From Caenorhabditis remanei (Eukaryota > Nematoda > Chromadorea > Rhabditida > Rhabditidae): a stretch of DNA of 64,000 nt. Positions within the stretch are counted from its first letter, which is position 1; each line of letters starts with the position of its first letter. The notes under the pieces are model-generated. The model did no database searches and had not been told where the DNA came from. It saw only the letters and a program-made list of their open reading frames with translations. Below, one piece after another: positions 35,044 to 62,029 of the stretch. The DNA lies in assembly GCF_010183535.1 (NCBI RefSeq), contig NC_071328.1:11222001-11286000 (forward strand), given 5' to 3'. Both the position numbers and the translations under genes were made by a program.

Positions 35044-35295
35044 GAAGAATACAATATTTATTGAATTAATACAATTTTGATTATCGATTATTTATATGTT
35101 GTAAAATAATTATTATTTTGCGGGTGTCTTTTTTGGTTTCCTATGCTGAAGATTGTAGATATTTAATGAGCTCTATCGATAGCATGTTCGATTAACAGTA
35201 GAGCACATTTACTAACACTAAATATTATAATATAATAATGAATAAATATTTTTCCCCAGAATACAGTGATTTTTAAAACAATGAATTTTTGTCAG

Positions 35296-39282
<3,987 letters not shown>

Positions 39283-40369
39283 CGTTGTATCTGCTCAGTG
39301 AGAATAACAAAATGTAAAGTGGACGAAAAAGAAGTGGTCGAAGAGAAGAAGAAGAAGGGTTGTGCTCCTTGACGACAAGGCGGAGTCACCATGAAGATGA
39401 AACATTAATGTGCACTTTGAGGAGAAAATGTATTGTCGATGGGCTATTGTCATGGAGAAGACGCAGAAGGGGACTCGTCTTCCGAACGATGACTATTTGT
39501 ATTTCACCTTTTTACTACGAATTTGCGAAAAGTAGTCGGATATTCAAGAGGAGGAGAATAGGGTGGGTTTGAATATGAATCTGGAAAAGAAAATCCCTGA
39601 GAAATTATGAAAAAACAGTTTCACCGGCGTCCGTCATAGTTGAATCTAGCTTCCTTAATGAAGAAATGTCTACTTTTACTACTCTCCTAGGATGATTTTA
39701 TTGGCAGATGACGTTATCAATCGTGAACGGTCGAGAAAAATAAAACATTATTGAAAAATATGGATATTGTTTCTTGCATTTATTTGTTGACATTGTGAGA
39801 GTATTTAATATATCTGATCCTTGAAATCAATTCGATGCTGAAAAAAACCCAAAACTGAACAACTCTTCACTTTTGTCCATTTCTAGCGAAAATTATTCTT
39901 TCTTCTTCTCTTCCTTCCCTCCAAAATCATAATTTTCTCTTTTCCGCTGAAAGAAACGAAATTTTTAACAAACAACTTTTTAACTTTGCATTTAGATAAC
40001 TTATTCCATCGAAGAATCTGGAGAAAAAGCAAAATTTCCCCTGTTTCCCCGCTGAAAGAGACGACCGAGGAAAGTGGGCGGAGACTTCTCCACAGAAAAC
40101 ATAGCGAGCGGCGGAACCCGGCAGGTGTCGGTACACACCGCAGTATTGGTGGTCGCCTCTCGCTGTTTTCGTTGGTTTTAACCCAGTTAACCAAGGTTAG
40201 CATGGATTTCGACCATTCGAAAGAATGTGTTGAACACAAATAAATTTTGGACAAGCTTCTTCGGGGTTATCCGTCGAAGCGATATACATTATGAGATCAA
40301 ATAATATTATTTATTCCGTGAAAAAGTTTTATTGAGAATCCTTTCGCGTTGACTTTTATTTTGTAGATC
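39283..40369. other. Intergenic, tba-6 upstream
   Basis: About 1.1 kb upstream of tba-6. No gene supported. A GC-richer patch at 40060-40150 stands out from the AT-rich flanks and may be promoter sequence. Confidence 0.45.
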
Positions 40370-42157
40370 TTTAAGAGGCGTTGTCTGTAAGATGAGGATT
40401 CCTCTTGGCACAGTTGCAAAAAGTTGTTTCAATCCGAACTCTTTTTACAGCATATGTACCTTTATGGTAGAGATTTACAAAAAAGATGTCACCAGTCCCC
40501 TATGACGTCATCCTAGGAAAATATGCCCAATAATCGACTTTTCACCCAAAAATTCACAAAAATTTCAATTTTCCAGGTAACTCTGTGAAACTGTCGGTAT
40601 ATGTTAGGAGTGTTTTTGACTACTTCTACACGAATTTTCAGCCCTATAGACACCCCAGAAACCGTTCAAGTGAATTTCACTTTCATGTTTTTTCAACTTT
40701 TCTCAAAAATTCCCTCTAGAAGCCATAAAATTTTAAATCGTATTCATATTCCCCGCAAGGTATTCCATTAAATCCAATTAAAATCATCAAAAAGTAGGGG
40801 GACCATTTTGAGATATTTCGATTTTTTCAAAAATCACATAAGGGTCCCCCCTTATGAAAAAAATTTTTTCACGAAAAATTCGAAAAAAAAAATTTGCTTC
40901 GAAAACAATCAGAATATTGATAGAACACATGAAATAAACCAATTCCAAAATTTTACACCTTAGAAATTGGTTTGAACAGATTTCGAATTTTTCTTCATCA
41001 AAATTTTTTCCCATTTTTTGAGGTTTTCGTCAATAATTTGTACAGAAGCCATAAAATTTCAACTGATGTACTAAATTCCCGCAATATTTAACATACGATT
41101 CAATTAAAATCATTAGAAAACAAAGGGACCATTCTAAGATATTTTCATTTATTTCGAAAATCACATAAGGGTCCCCCCCATGGAAAAAAAATTTTATCGA
41201 AAAAATAATGCGACATTATTTTAATGCAAAAACGTTCAGAATTTTGATGAATGTTACAAAACCGCTTGTGAATAAATTTTGAACGTTTTTGCATTAAAAT
41301 AATGTCGCATTATTTTTTCGATAAAATTTTTTTTCCATGGGGGGGACCCTTATGTGATTTTCGAAATAAATGAAAATATCTTAGAATGGTCCCTTTGTTT
41401 TCTAATGATTTTAATTGAATCGTATGTTAAATATTGCGGGAATTTAGTACATCAGTTGAAATTTTATGGCTTCTGTACAAATTATTGACGAAAACCTCAA
41501 AAAATGGGAAAAAATTTTGATGAAGAAAAATTCGAAATCTGTTCAAACCAATTTCTAAGGTGTAAAATTTTGGAATTGGTTTATTTCATGTGTTCTATCA
41601 ATATTCTGATTGTTTTCGAAGCAAATTTTTTTTTCGAATTTTTCGTGAAAAAATTTTTTTCATAAGGGGGGACCCTTATGTGATTTTTGAAAAAATCGAA
41701 ATATCTCAAAATGGTCCCCCTACTTTTTGATGATTTTAATTGGATTTAATGGAATACCTTGCGGGGAATATGAATACGATTTAAAATTTTATGGCTTCTA
41801 GAGGGAATTTTTGAGAAAAGTTGAAAAAACATGAAAGTGAAATTCACTTGAACGGTTTCTGGGGTGTCTATAGGGCTGAAAATTCGTGTAGAAGTAGTCA
41901 AGAACACTCCTAACATATACCGATAGTTTCACAGAGTTACCTGGAAAATTGAAATTTTTATGATTTTTTGGGTGAAAAGTCGATTATTGGGCATATTTTC
42001 TTATGATGACGTCATAGGGGACTGGTGACATATTTTTTGTAAATCACTACCATAGTGGTACATATGCTGTGAAAAGAGTTCGGATTGAAACAACTTTTTG
42101 CAACTGTGCCAAGGCCCAACACAAACATTCTCACTCTTACAGATAGTGCCTCTTAAA
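40370..42157. mobile_element. 1.8-kb foldback (long inverted repeat) element
   Basis: Almost the entire interval is a palindrome: the left arm from TTTAAGAGG (40370) to about 41240 reappears as its reverse complement from about 41280 to CCTCTTAAA (ending 42157). The arms are nearly identical over more than 850 bases with a loop of only some tens of bases near 41260. Shared landmarks include ACAGTTGCAAAAAGTTG / CAACTTTTTGCAACTGT and ATAAGGGTCCCCCC / GGGGGGACCCTTAT. There is no protein-coding capacity beyond mirrored open stretches. This is a foldback-type element or inverted duplication; a transcript through it would form a long double-stranded hairpin. Confidence 0.93.
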
Positions 42158-42206
42158 CAGAACTTTTGAAGTCAGAAAGTAATTTATTAAAACTAAAGCA
42201 GAATAG

Positions 42207-44072
42207 TCAATCTTTACTCATATAATTTCCAACAGCAGCTAAACTTTGCCACCTCATTTTCTCCACTTCGTCATATTTTTCCATCAGATATTCATCAATT
42301 TCAGCTTTTGATGTTATCAGAGATCGATCATATTCCCATTTTGAAAAGTCACATTCACCCTGATTTGGTGGATTTATAAAAGGAGATCTCCACGTCTGCC
42401 GGCCGAGTAATCTGGAAGAACTGAGAAATGGAAACCATTGAAAAATGACAAAGTTTCACATACATATTAGATAAAACTCCGTGAGCAAACGTCGTTTGAT
42501 GAGCATTTTTGAGTCCGTTCAGCATGAAATCTCTATTTTGACTCCATTTCGAATCGGTCAACCAGATTTCTCTTGTCCAGGCGGTGCCCTGAAACACTGG
42601 AATCCAAGTGGGACCGAGTTGTCTTCCTACCTTTTTGATTATTCTCAAATTATCGAATTCATGAATTTCCCCAATAACAGATCGAATACATGCTTCAAAA
42701 GTGTACATAATCTGCTGATTTCCCGTAGAAAATTCCAGATTTTCCAAGATTTTCAGACAGTTTCCGGCTTCCTCTGTGAACTGTGGGTAGAAGGTTTTTT
42801 GAAGAAGAATCTAAAAAACGTAGTTGTTTTTCACTTGAATTTGAAGTTTGTGGTACATGAAGTGCAGTGTTGTCATTGCTGGAAGATGGAATTTTCGTTT
42901 CGAATTCGGCAAGTTTCATGAGGAAATCACGAGACCAGACAGTGTTTTTGACAACATACGAATCTATAAGTTGTTGATTTTTCTAAACTTTCAGACTATT
43001 CGAAATACAGTATTTAAAATATGAAAGCTCACTAGTATCAATTTCCCAACTTGTGAACTTATCGTACATCGTCATGTCATATTTCTCATCGATAAACTCT
43101 TCCAATCTTCTGAAACTCAGTTCATTAGAATATTTGAAGTGGAAATTAACTTACATATCGTTATTCACTACAGCCATTCCAGGTTCCAGTAGAAACACGT
43201 AATCACTTTCTCGAAGAAGATGGGCGACTATACAATGTCGGCGGAACATGCTCTGAAATACCAAATAATTTTTATGAGAATTTGGGCGAAAGTTTAAAAA
43301 AATTGAAAATTTGAAGAAATATAGTTTCCTGCTCCTGATTCAGTTTGAAAAAAAAAATGAATAAAACATACATTCTCCTGTTGACAGAAATGTCTGAAAT
43401 CGGTGTCTTCTGCAATCTCGAGTCGATATTTTTTCGCTTCACAGTAACATCGAACAGAGTTGAGAGCAATATCATATTCTCTTTCAGCACTTTCAGAGTC
43501 ATTCACAATTATCAATACAGTTATATCAAGTTGTTTACTTTGCAAACTTCTGGACAGGGAGAATTGATCTGGCAGCTCTGCTTTCTGAAAATAAATATTG
43601 TTGAGTGGGTAAATTTTATTCGGCATTCAATTATCTAAAGGAACAAAGAGTTAAATAGTTATTGTATGAAGATGAATGGGAGTTGAAGTTTCAATATCAT
43701 TGATTTTCTGATTTTCTATGATTAGGCGATAATTATAATTATCCGTTATTGATTAACTTGAAGTAATAGAAGTAAAGTTGTATACCTTACTGCACGAGGC
43801 TGTATGATTAGTTATATCATCAGAAAACCAGCGCTAACGAAAAAAAAAATCAAATTTATATTGCTTGTCTTGTCTCTCTAGACCATAAATCACTTGGATT
43901 GAATCTATTTTCAAATGAAAAAAAAAACTGAACAAACCTCTTCTACAATCTTGTACGTTTCCATTTGATAATAAAAAGCGATTAGGAATATCACAACGAG
44001 AAAACAAACAATAATAGTAGAAGATCTTCGGAATAAAACATTTGAAAACATTCTCAAAGTGTCTAAAAACAT
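42207..44072 (-). CDS. DUF273-family Golgi glycosyltransferase-like protein
   Basis: Nematode-expanded family of predicted nucleotide-diphospho-sugar transferases (DUF273). The 5' exon gives a type II membrane anchor (RRSSTIIVCFLVVIFLIAFYY), as in Golgi enzymes; two in-frame ATGs exist (44072 and 44051). A short exon (RWFSDDITNHTASCSK) leads to the fold: ITVLIIVNDSESAEREYDIA, LNSVRCYCEAKKY, then MFRRHCIVAHLLRESDYVFL followed by LEPGMAVVNND, which is the position of the family's DADxxV motif but reads EPGMAVV, so the metal-binding Asp appears replaced. Later blocks are LEEFIDEKYDMTMYDKFTSW, SYVVKNTVWSRDFLMKLAEF, SNDNTALH and IWLTDSKWSQNRDFMLNGLK, all matching the family order. The last exons end at 42207. 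The loss of the DxD-like motif suggests altered or absent catalysis. Confidence 0.8.
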
Positions 44073-44320
44073 GTGGGAAACGGTGAATAATTAGTGGGGA
44101 GAAGGTTCAACACAGAGAGAATAAACTCCTTTTTTGAAGTCTCTTTTCCTCCTAATCGAACTCCTGATCCTCCGTCTTTTCTTTCCCCGTAACGCGCATT
44201 TTTCAATCTGATAATATTGTAAAAAGGGGATGAGAAGAACGTGTTTCTTATTTCACCAGATGCCAACCTAAACACACGATTGCCATATTCCAAACGAGCT
44301 GGATTCAAATGTAGTTTGGA
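44072..44320. repeat. Duplicated promoter-side block, copy 1
   Basis: The ~150 bases from about 44170 (TCCGTCTTTTCTTTCCCCGT) to 44308 recur at about 45927-46063 with only a few mismatches; weaker similarity extends left towards the DUF273 gene start. It lies directly upstream of that gene, so it probably contains its promoter. Confidence 0.88.
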
Positions 44321-45106
44321 GGGAATTTCGATTCAAAAAGAGAAAGAGATAAGCATCGAATTGAGTACATCAAGTACGAAAATTGTGTGTCTTGGCTTTT
44401 TCCGTTGAAATTTTGTGTTGTTATAAAATCGTTTTAGATTTCCATTCGAACACTTCAAAAATTTTTTCGATTTACACGAGACAGTTTTTACACTGTTTCC
44501 CCATCAGAATCCTTCTGAAACTTTTTATTTTTCTTTTGTATTTAGATCTTGTTATCCTAATTCAGTTTCTCAGTTTTGTAGTGTTGTTTCAAGAGTTTCC
44601 ACTTTATTTCAGAACCTTACCATCAGAATGTTTTCTCTTGTTATAAATTTTTGTAACATTTTCTTCTACTATCCCAAATTATTTTTCAGAACAACTTTAC
44701 TTTTTCTCTTTCCAGATCCAATGGTCGACGGAACAACAACCGGACAAGTGCTGTGTCAAAACCGAAATATTTATTCATCAACATTTCCACAGACATATTC
44801 CCGAGTGAGGCGTCCAAAAGTCACAAATTCGGAGATACTTGAAGAAATTTTATCTTGTTCCTAATATCAAAAATGCCATTGTTTTTTGATACCGGCAGAG
44901 TTTGATAACACTCGGCAATCTTCTTCAAATTAACGGTCATCATGTTATTCTTTTCAATGCAGAATTCACTTACTAGTATGCTGAGATTTTTTTTTGAGTT
45001 TTGGCTTCAGACAAAACTGTCTGAGAATATTCAGTCAGCTGCTTTTGGATTGAAATCACCACGACGGCCTTCCACTTTCAGAGAACTCCAATGTAAGTAA
45101 TAAAAC
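44321..45106. other. Intergenic
   Basis: About 0.8 kb, T-rich. A possible small open frame after a TTTCCAG acceptor at 44717 (MVDGTTTGQVLCQNRNIYSS onward, ending 44864) has no recognisable homology and no clear first exon; not called as a gene. Confidence 0.4.
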
Positions 45107-45369
45107 TACCGTAAAAACTGTATTAGAGCGACACCTTTAATAGAACGACACCTCTAATAGACGGACTCCCTGTTTTTGGGTATTTTCGTTGTTTTTTTAT
45201 TAATTTTTCATGTTTTTTTCTTCTGATTTCACTTTTATTCGCATAAATCGAATCTGACTGACTTTTAGAACGTTGTTCGAAAAATAAAACGACAGCCTCT
45301 AATATAACGACAGCAAAAACATGTTCGAAAAATAGAGCGACATGTCGCTCTAATACAGTTTTTACGGTA
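45107..45369. mobile_element. TA-flanked CCGTAA element, copy 2
   Basis: 263-bp element with ends CCGTAAAAACTGTATTAGAG and CTCTAATACAGTTTTTACGG, flanked by TA. The same family as 36383-36657, in inverted orientation, judged by the position of the GAGCGACATGTCGCTC palindrome, which is beside the right end here and beside the left end in the other copy. Confidence 0.88.
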
Positions 45370-45821
45370 TTTCGTTTAAAACAATTCATTTGGAATTTTA
45401 TTTTCAGACCATTGACAATAAACCAATAAATTGCGAAGAATATTTGGATATTAAGAGAGAAGGGAATTCGTAATAGGCATCAGTTTGGATCAATTCCTAA
45501 ATTTTCATATTTTCAGTAGGGAATTAAACGGAATTTTTTGTTGTTTGACTGCACTATTTTTTAATTCATTTTGGAATTTTATGTTGATAAATACTTTTCT
45601 GCATCTTTCTTGATTTGCATTTAATTAAAAACAAAATAAAGTCGAAGGTTCAGATTTCCATTAACTTCGATTTCACGTCTAAATGATATGACTACTGTAG
45701 CTTCAATCGTTTGGAGACGGAAGCCTGCTGTGCAGAGAAAACATGATGATTAACGGTGGAGCATAGTTTTCAGAGACTTAAAAAGGAGGTTGAAATGTGT
45801 TATCTAATAGAAAACATGCGA

Positions 45822-46075
45822 GAAATGATGAATAAATAGTGTGGAGAAGTTTAACACTGAAAATGCTCTCAGGAGAGAATTAACCCATTTTCGAAGTAAC
45901 TTTTCTTCCCAATCAAACTCCTAATCTTCCGTCTTTTCTTTCCCCGTAACGCGCATTTTTCAATCTGATAATATTGTAAAAAGGGGATGAGAAGAACGTG
46001 TTTCTTATTTCACCAGATGCCAAACTAAACACACGATTGCCATATTCCAAACGAGCTGGATTCGAATGTAGTTTG
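45822..46075. repeat. Duplicated promoter-side block, copy 2
   Basis: Copy of 44072-44320 in the same orientation, with the core at about 45927-46063 nearly identical. No DUF273 coding sequence lies to its left, so the gene body was either not duplicated or has been lost. Confidence 0.85.
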
Positions 46076-48951
46076 AAATAAGGAAGATTGAAATCAGATT
46101 CTGGAATTTCGTGTCTGTGTATTGGTTTTTACGGATTTTCGTGTTGATATAAAATCCGACATTCTCCAGATTTTCTTTTCTCAGAATTATTGTTCTATTT
46201 TATTTTCCTTCTTTTTTAGTGGATAATATATTTTTGCACATTTTTGGCGTTTTCCGTCAAGATTGTAAAGATAACTTCGATGCTTACAATCAGTTTTTGA
46301 GCGCTGATCGAAACAAAACTCGTAGCTCCACGACACCATTATGGATTACTGAAGTCATTTCGATCCCTCGTTCTAATTTTTGTTTCATATTCTATTCTAA
46401 CGGCATCAATTGCAACAATATATGAGTACTCTCGAAATACGATTTCCATCACGAAAAACTCATTAAAATGTTCCATTTCTCAAATTTAGTCTCTTGTAGT
46501 TTCATCTAATTCATTCGAAAAACCAGTTACAGTCTCAATTTTTCCTCATTTCAGGTCACATGTACCCTCTCTTCTTCTCACTTTTGTTCTTATCTTTTTC
46601 TGAATCTTTAAAAGAGAAATAATAAAAAGATAGAAATCTAAAGCTAACCAAGCCACAATACAAACAGAAAAAGTAGGGAAAAAGAAGAGAAAAATGGTAT
46701 GATGAGAATTCCAAACATTATCAAAAAGGGAAGGAGACGTCATCAACATCTTATCAATTTGTTTGTTGAATTGCACTGTGAAATGGGGATTCTCAGATGA
46801 ATAGATCAACATTATTTTGATGACGTTTCATTTGTCAAACTACAAAAAACGAAACACTTTGGACAGTTGAATGATGGTGCCATTCCTCTCGAATGACATG
46901 GTTCCTGTCTCTTTTTAAGATAAGATCTGTGCCGATGGAGACATTTTTGGAGGAGAATGAACCCATGAATAATTGTTTTTCGATCCAAACGAATCGCCGG
47001 AATGTTGGGAAATTGTTCTGATGTATGATACCCAAGGATTACTGTACTTCCAGTCCTTCGCTCTTAGTGGAGTAATAATTGACCAGTGGAACAGTAGGGA
47101 ACATATGATACTGTATCACTATAGGGCTCCTGTAAGATTTTGAGACAACTGTAATTAACTATAAGACTAAGTGTAAGATCAGAAAAGATGAGCCAAGCAT
47201 ATAGGGTTTTCTGTGTATGTTTGCTCGAAAAATTAAGGTGGGGAGGCTTGGCGAAAACAGATATTTTGAAGTTGATAGATCTGGAAAATGAGCCATTTTG
47301 TGAAAATTCAGTAGTCAGCAGTTCTATTTTCTTCAAACTTTTCAGAGTTCGAAAAGTGTTTTTGAAAGTTTTCTGTACCTCGGATTGTTCAATTTTATTG
47401 CTTTTGAATTCAGCTTGTCTCAGTTCCAGGAGGATTTCGTTTTGGAGTTATCGGTTTTCAGATATCTCAATTTGTAACTTCGAAAGTGACAACCATCCAA
47501 ACTTTCGCGCGCCAACGTCACTCCAGACCGATTGTATACTTTCTCTTTTACGTCATCTCCTCCAAAAAACCACACTCAAATCAGTAATTTTATCAATTTT
47601 GGGTGGTTCGATGTCTCGGTCAAAACGACATTTTAATTGATGATAGAAACCAGAAATGATGTAATTACATCGTGTCTTTTGGTTGCGGTTTTGATTTTGA
47701 AGTTACAGTAAAAAGTACTTTTTCTTTCCTCTTTTTTTGTTGTTTCAAACTGTACGAATCATATTTTTCCTTCTTCATCCCACGCAAAAAACCGTTTTCC
47801 AATCTATTTTCCTTGCTCTCCGAGTCGATTGAATGTGACTGTAAAGTGATGTTTCTCTTTCGTCTTCCCATCCGCCGCCTACCATTTTTCATTTGGAAAA
47901 TTGATCAAATTCCGATAATTCTTTATCTTCTCTTATGTGTCATAGTTTCTCTTTTTTTTTGCAAAGTGAGAAAAGATTTGGTTTTGAGATTTAGAAAGTT
48001 TGAGATATCTGGAAAAATCGGATTCAAACTTTTTCTCGAATGAAACGGAAATTCTTGAAGAATAATTGAACATTGGCTTTTGCTAGAAATCATCCAATTC
48101 CTACTAACTTCGGAGTACTTGTCAATGATGATTGTTTAGTTTTCTAACGTGAAATTAGATTAGAGAGTTTACTTTTTTCACAGTCTGCCAAAGGATTACT
48201 AACCTAGACTCTACTTTAACCAAGATTGAAAAAATTCCAAGCTGTATATTATGAACATCTAGATCTTCATTTTTGTAGTTAAAAAGTTTTGTGTAGCACT
48301 CCTAGCTATTGAGATAGTATTCCTCGAACGGGTACAGAGATATAGAGAAGACACAGAGAGTCAGACACTCTAGCTTCTCTGCACTCTTTCCATCTTTTTC
48401 ATCTATGCATAGCCGTCATTAAAACAGAGATATCTCAAGAACTAGGAAAGCTTTCTAAACGTTGTCAAATACTAAAATAAAAATCTTGGCTTAAAGAGTC
48501 AACTCAAAAAGAAAAAGAACCTGATCTAAGTAAAAATATACAATTTCTATAGTCACATCTTCACAAAAAGTACAGAATCTGCAAAAGAGTGGTTTTAGAT
48601 TTTTGGTTCAGAACCTGTACTTTTGTACCTGATTTCTCTCCGAGTGACCTTTGATGTTGCAGCAACAGCAGAAATCATAGAAACCGTTTAGAAAACTCTT
48701 GATCTTTGCAGAATCAATGCGATCAGTTGCACTTTTTTGTTTCCATTCGAAACCCGATTATTTTCTTCAAAAACCAAACAAGTGCTTCTAAACTTTTAGC
48801 TGCAAAGGCATCTAATTCTTCTCAACAGAAAAAAGATCATACCATCCCAAATACGCATCTTGTTTTAACGAAATGGGGTCAAACTTTGCAAGGTACATCC
48901 AAATGGTTGACACCTTTTTGTGTCGGCGAAATTCTGCGGGTGGCTGATAAC
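46076..48951. other. Long intergenic stretch without supported genes
   Basis: About 2.9 kb. Open stretches at 46546-46812 (minus, hydrophobic), 47188-47640 (plus) and 47672-48043 (plus, Phe-rich) lack domains and convincing splice partners. No RNA gene or strong repeat is seen. Confidence 0.4.
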
Positions 48952-49425
48952 GTACTTTGAACGAATTCAGCTAACGCCTACACGATCTTGTTCTTTGAAG
49001 GTGGGTCAGCAGGACTGACGTCATAAAGTGAAAAAAGAACGAAGTAGGTATAAAATAACCAGAAACGAGCCGGTGATTTTCACCTGACTCAAAAAGTGGT
49101 ACTTTCATAGTTTGAGCCTCAGTCATAATAATTACCCAGAAGCTATTCATATTTTTTGAGATGCCATGAGTTCTCTCTTCCATCTGCCTTCACTGATTGG
49201 GCGGCAACTCAAAAGTTCATAAAGGGCAAGCTTAGGGAAATCGAAAACTCGCTGACAGAGCTTCAGACTATGAAAGTACTACTTCTTTTAATCAGAAAAA
49301 CTCGCGGATGTTCGGATTTGGCTCTAAAAACGAGTTTTTTAGGCCAAAACTTTTTTCTGTTGAAACCTTCTCACCCTCCCTATTCTCGAAAACGAGTAGG
49401 CGTTAGCTGAATTCGGTCAAAGTAC
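48952..49425. mobile_element. Palindromic miniature element
   Basis: About 474 bp with inverted ends: GTACTTTGAACGAATTCAGC continuing TAACGCCTAC at the left, and GTAGGCGTTAGCTGAATTCG continuing GTCAAAGTAC at the right. Inner segments are also inverted copies (GGTACTTTCATAGTTTGAGC near 49098 against CTTCAGACTATGAAAGTAC near 49261), so most of the element can fold back. No coding capacity. Confidence 0.85.
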
Positions 49426-50346
49426 ACAATTAGAAAATCGTGTACTCGATTGAAGAGATTTCGTTCATTAACAAATCACGTGAACTGCAAAAACTGCAAA
49501 CATCTCCTCCAGGGAGGGGGGCCACGAATGCAACTTTTAACGAACACAAACGGGGAGGGAGGGTGATGGATAATAAGTAGGTTCTGACCTCCTCTCGCTC
49601 TCCTCTTGGCTTTGACCACCAATCGTTTACATCGATGCGATCATGTCCCAAGGTCGAATCCCTCTTTTATGACTGTACGCTATTCTCTCGGATAGGACAT
49701 TCAGTTGTCGAAAATCGTCCCGATTCCGCCGCCCCCTTTTTCCATGCATTCATCTATTCCCATCGTCACCTCTCACTTGTTTCTTCTTATGTAGCCCAAG
49801 AATGGTTGGGAGTTGACATGAAAGAAGAAACAAACTATTCGACGAATTTTTTACCTGATCACCAGAATCTTTTGATTCATTCTGAGTCAACTTCAGTACT
49901 CTGACTCAAGTTTTGACTATAACTGTGTCCATTTCAATCCATTTCAACCCTCAAAAACTGGTTCTGGGTCCTCTGACCTGTATGATGTCATCACTGTGTT
50001 TTTCAGTTTAGGTTCTTTTTTAATAGGGGGTTACAGTAATTGTAGGTCAACATTTTCGGGATCTAAAACCCACTAGATTCAACTAATTACCGTAAGATAG
50101 CTACCATAAAAGTTATCGTTACCATAAACCAAGCATTTAAAAATAAGCATTAGAAAGCACTAGAAGGAATTACTGTAGCTTGAACTACTGTAGTCTCAAA
50201 CTGATCAGAGCTATCTTTTAGAAAAAAGTTTCACTCTCCCAAAAAAGAAATCTCTCTATATCTCTACCCTCCTTCGTATCATTTTCTCTCTCTCTCTAAT
50301 TTTGATCTACACCCAAAAACTCTCATCAATTTTCAGAATTCGAACG
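49426..50346. other. fasn-1 upstream region
   Basis: About 0.9 kb upstream of fasn-1. It contains an E-box (49477-49482), TACTGTAG-type motifs around 50170-50200, and pyrimidine-rich sequence with TTTTCAG at 50331-50337, a likely trans-splice acceptor 9 bases before the ATG. Confidence 0.5.
49477..49482. promoter_or_regulatory. E-box upstream of fasn-1
   Basis: CACGTG within ATCACGTGAA, about 865 bases before the fasn-1 ATG. SREBP (SBP-1 in worms) regulates fatty acid synthase genes and can bind E-boxes, so the site is a candidate. One short motif is not proof. Confidence 0.25.
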
Positions 50347-61414
<11,068 letters not shown>

Positions 61415-62029
61415 TTCCATCCCAACCACCCATAATCTCATCCCTTTTCTCTCCCCAATGTTTTAATTTTTGGCTTTATTCTTTTCGACTTTCAAATGCT
61501 TGTAATCTTTTTCTTCTTTTTTCTTTTTCCCTCCCCCCACGTGTCACCAATCTTGCTCATTGCTCAACAAAATTCTGTGTGTGTGAATGTTTTTTCTATC
61601 AATGGAGCTAGTTTCTTAAAATGATTTTCTAGGACTGCCCACCCTAGTCTTTTAATTTTTTGAATTCTATCTTCTCATTTGATTAGAAATTTAAACAATT
61701 CGTCTCTCTTTTCTCGATCTGTTCCTGTATTATTATGTCCACTTTCCCTCTTCACAGGTCTCTTTCTCTCTTTCCCCAGTGCCATGCCGTTACGGTTAAG
61801 TAGGTTACTGATTCTTCCTTTTCTTCACTTTCCCCCCATTCTTTTGCCCATTTTTCTTCTCTAAATTTCTATATTTTTTTAGTTTTTGTTTCTTTTCTAA
61901 ATTTCTATTTTCCCGCGGAACCAATCTTCTTTCTATTTGCTTTTTTCACTGTTTTGTGTTCTCAATGTTTTGCTTTTCTCTGCCTTTGCTTTTAAAATTC
62001 TATCGAGCTGAATAAATGTTTATCTGAAA
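61415..62029 (+). other. fasn-1 3' UTR
   Basis: T- and C-rich sequence after the fasn-1 stop with AATAAA at 62011-62016. The convergent importin-like gene ends at 62030, so the two transcripts' 3' ends almost certainly overlap. Confidence 0.6.

Noticed and set aside
40787..41014. 75-residue minus-strand open frame in the foldback element
   Set aside because: Lies in one palindrome arm, mirrored in the other; no homology.
46546..46812. 88-residue hydrophobic minus-strand open frame
   Set aside because: A single hydrophobic stretch without family features or clear partner exons; too weak to call.
47188..48043. Two plus-strand open frames of 150 and 123 residues
   Set aside because: Phe/Leu/Ser-rich translations typical of AT-rich non-coding DNA; no splice evidence.
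49640..49670. AGGTCGAATCCC as a tRNA B-box
   Set aside because: No A-box or acceptor stem around it.
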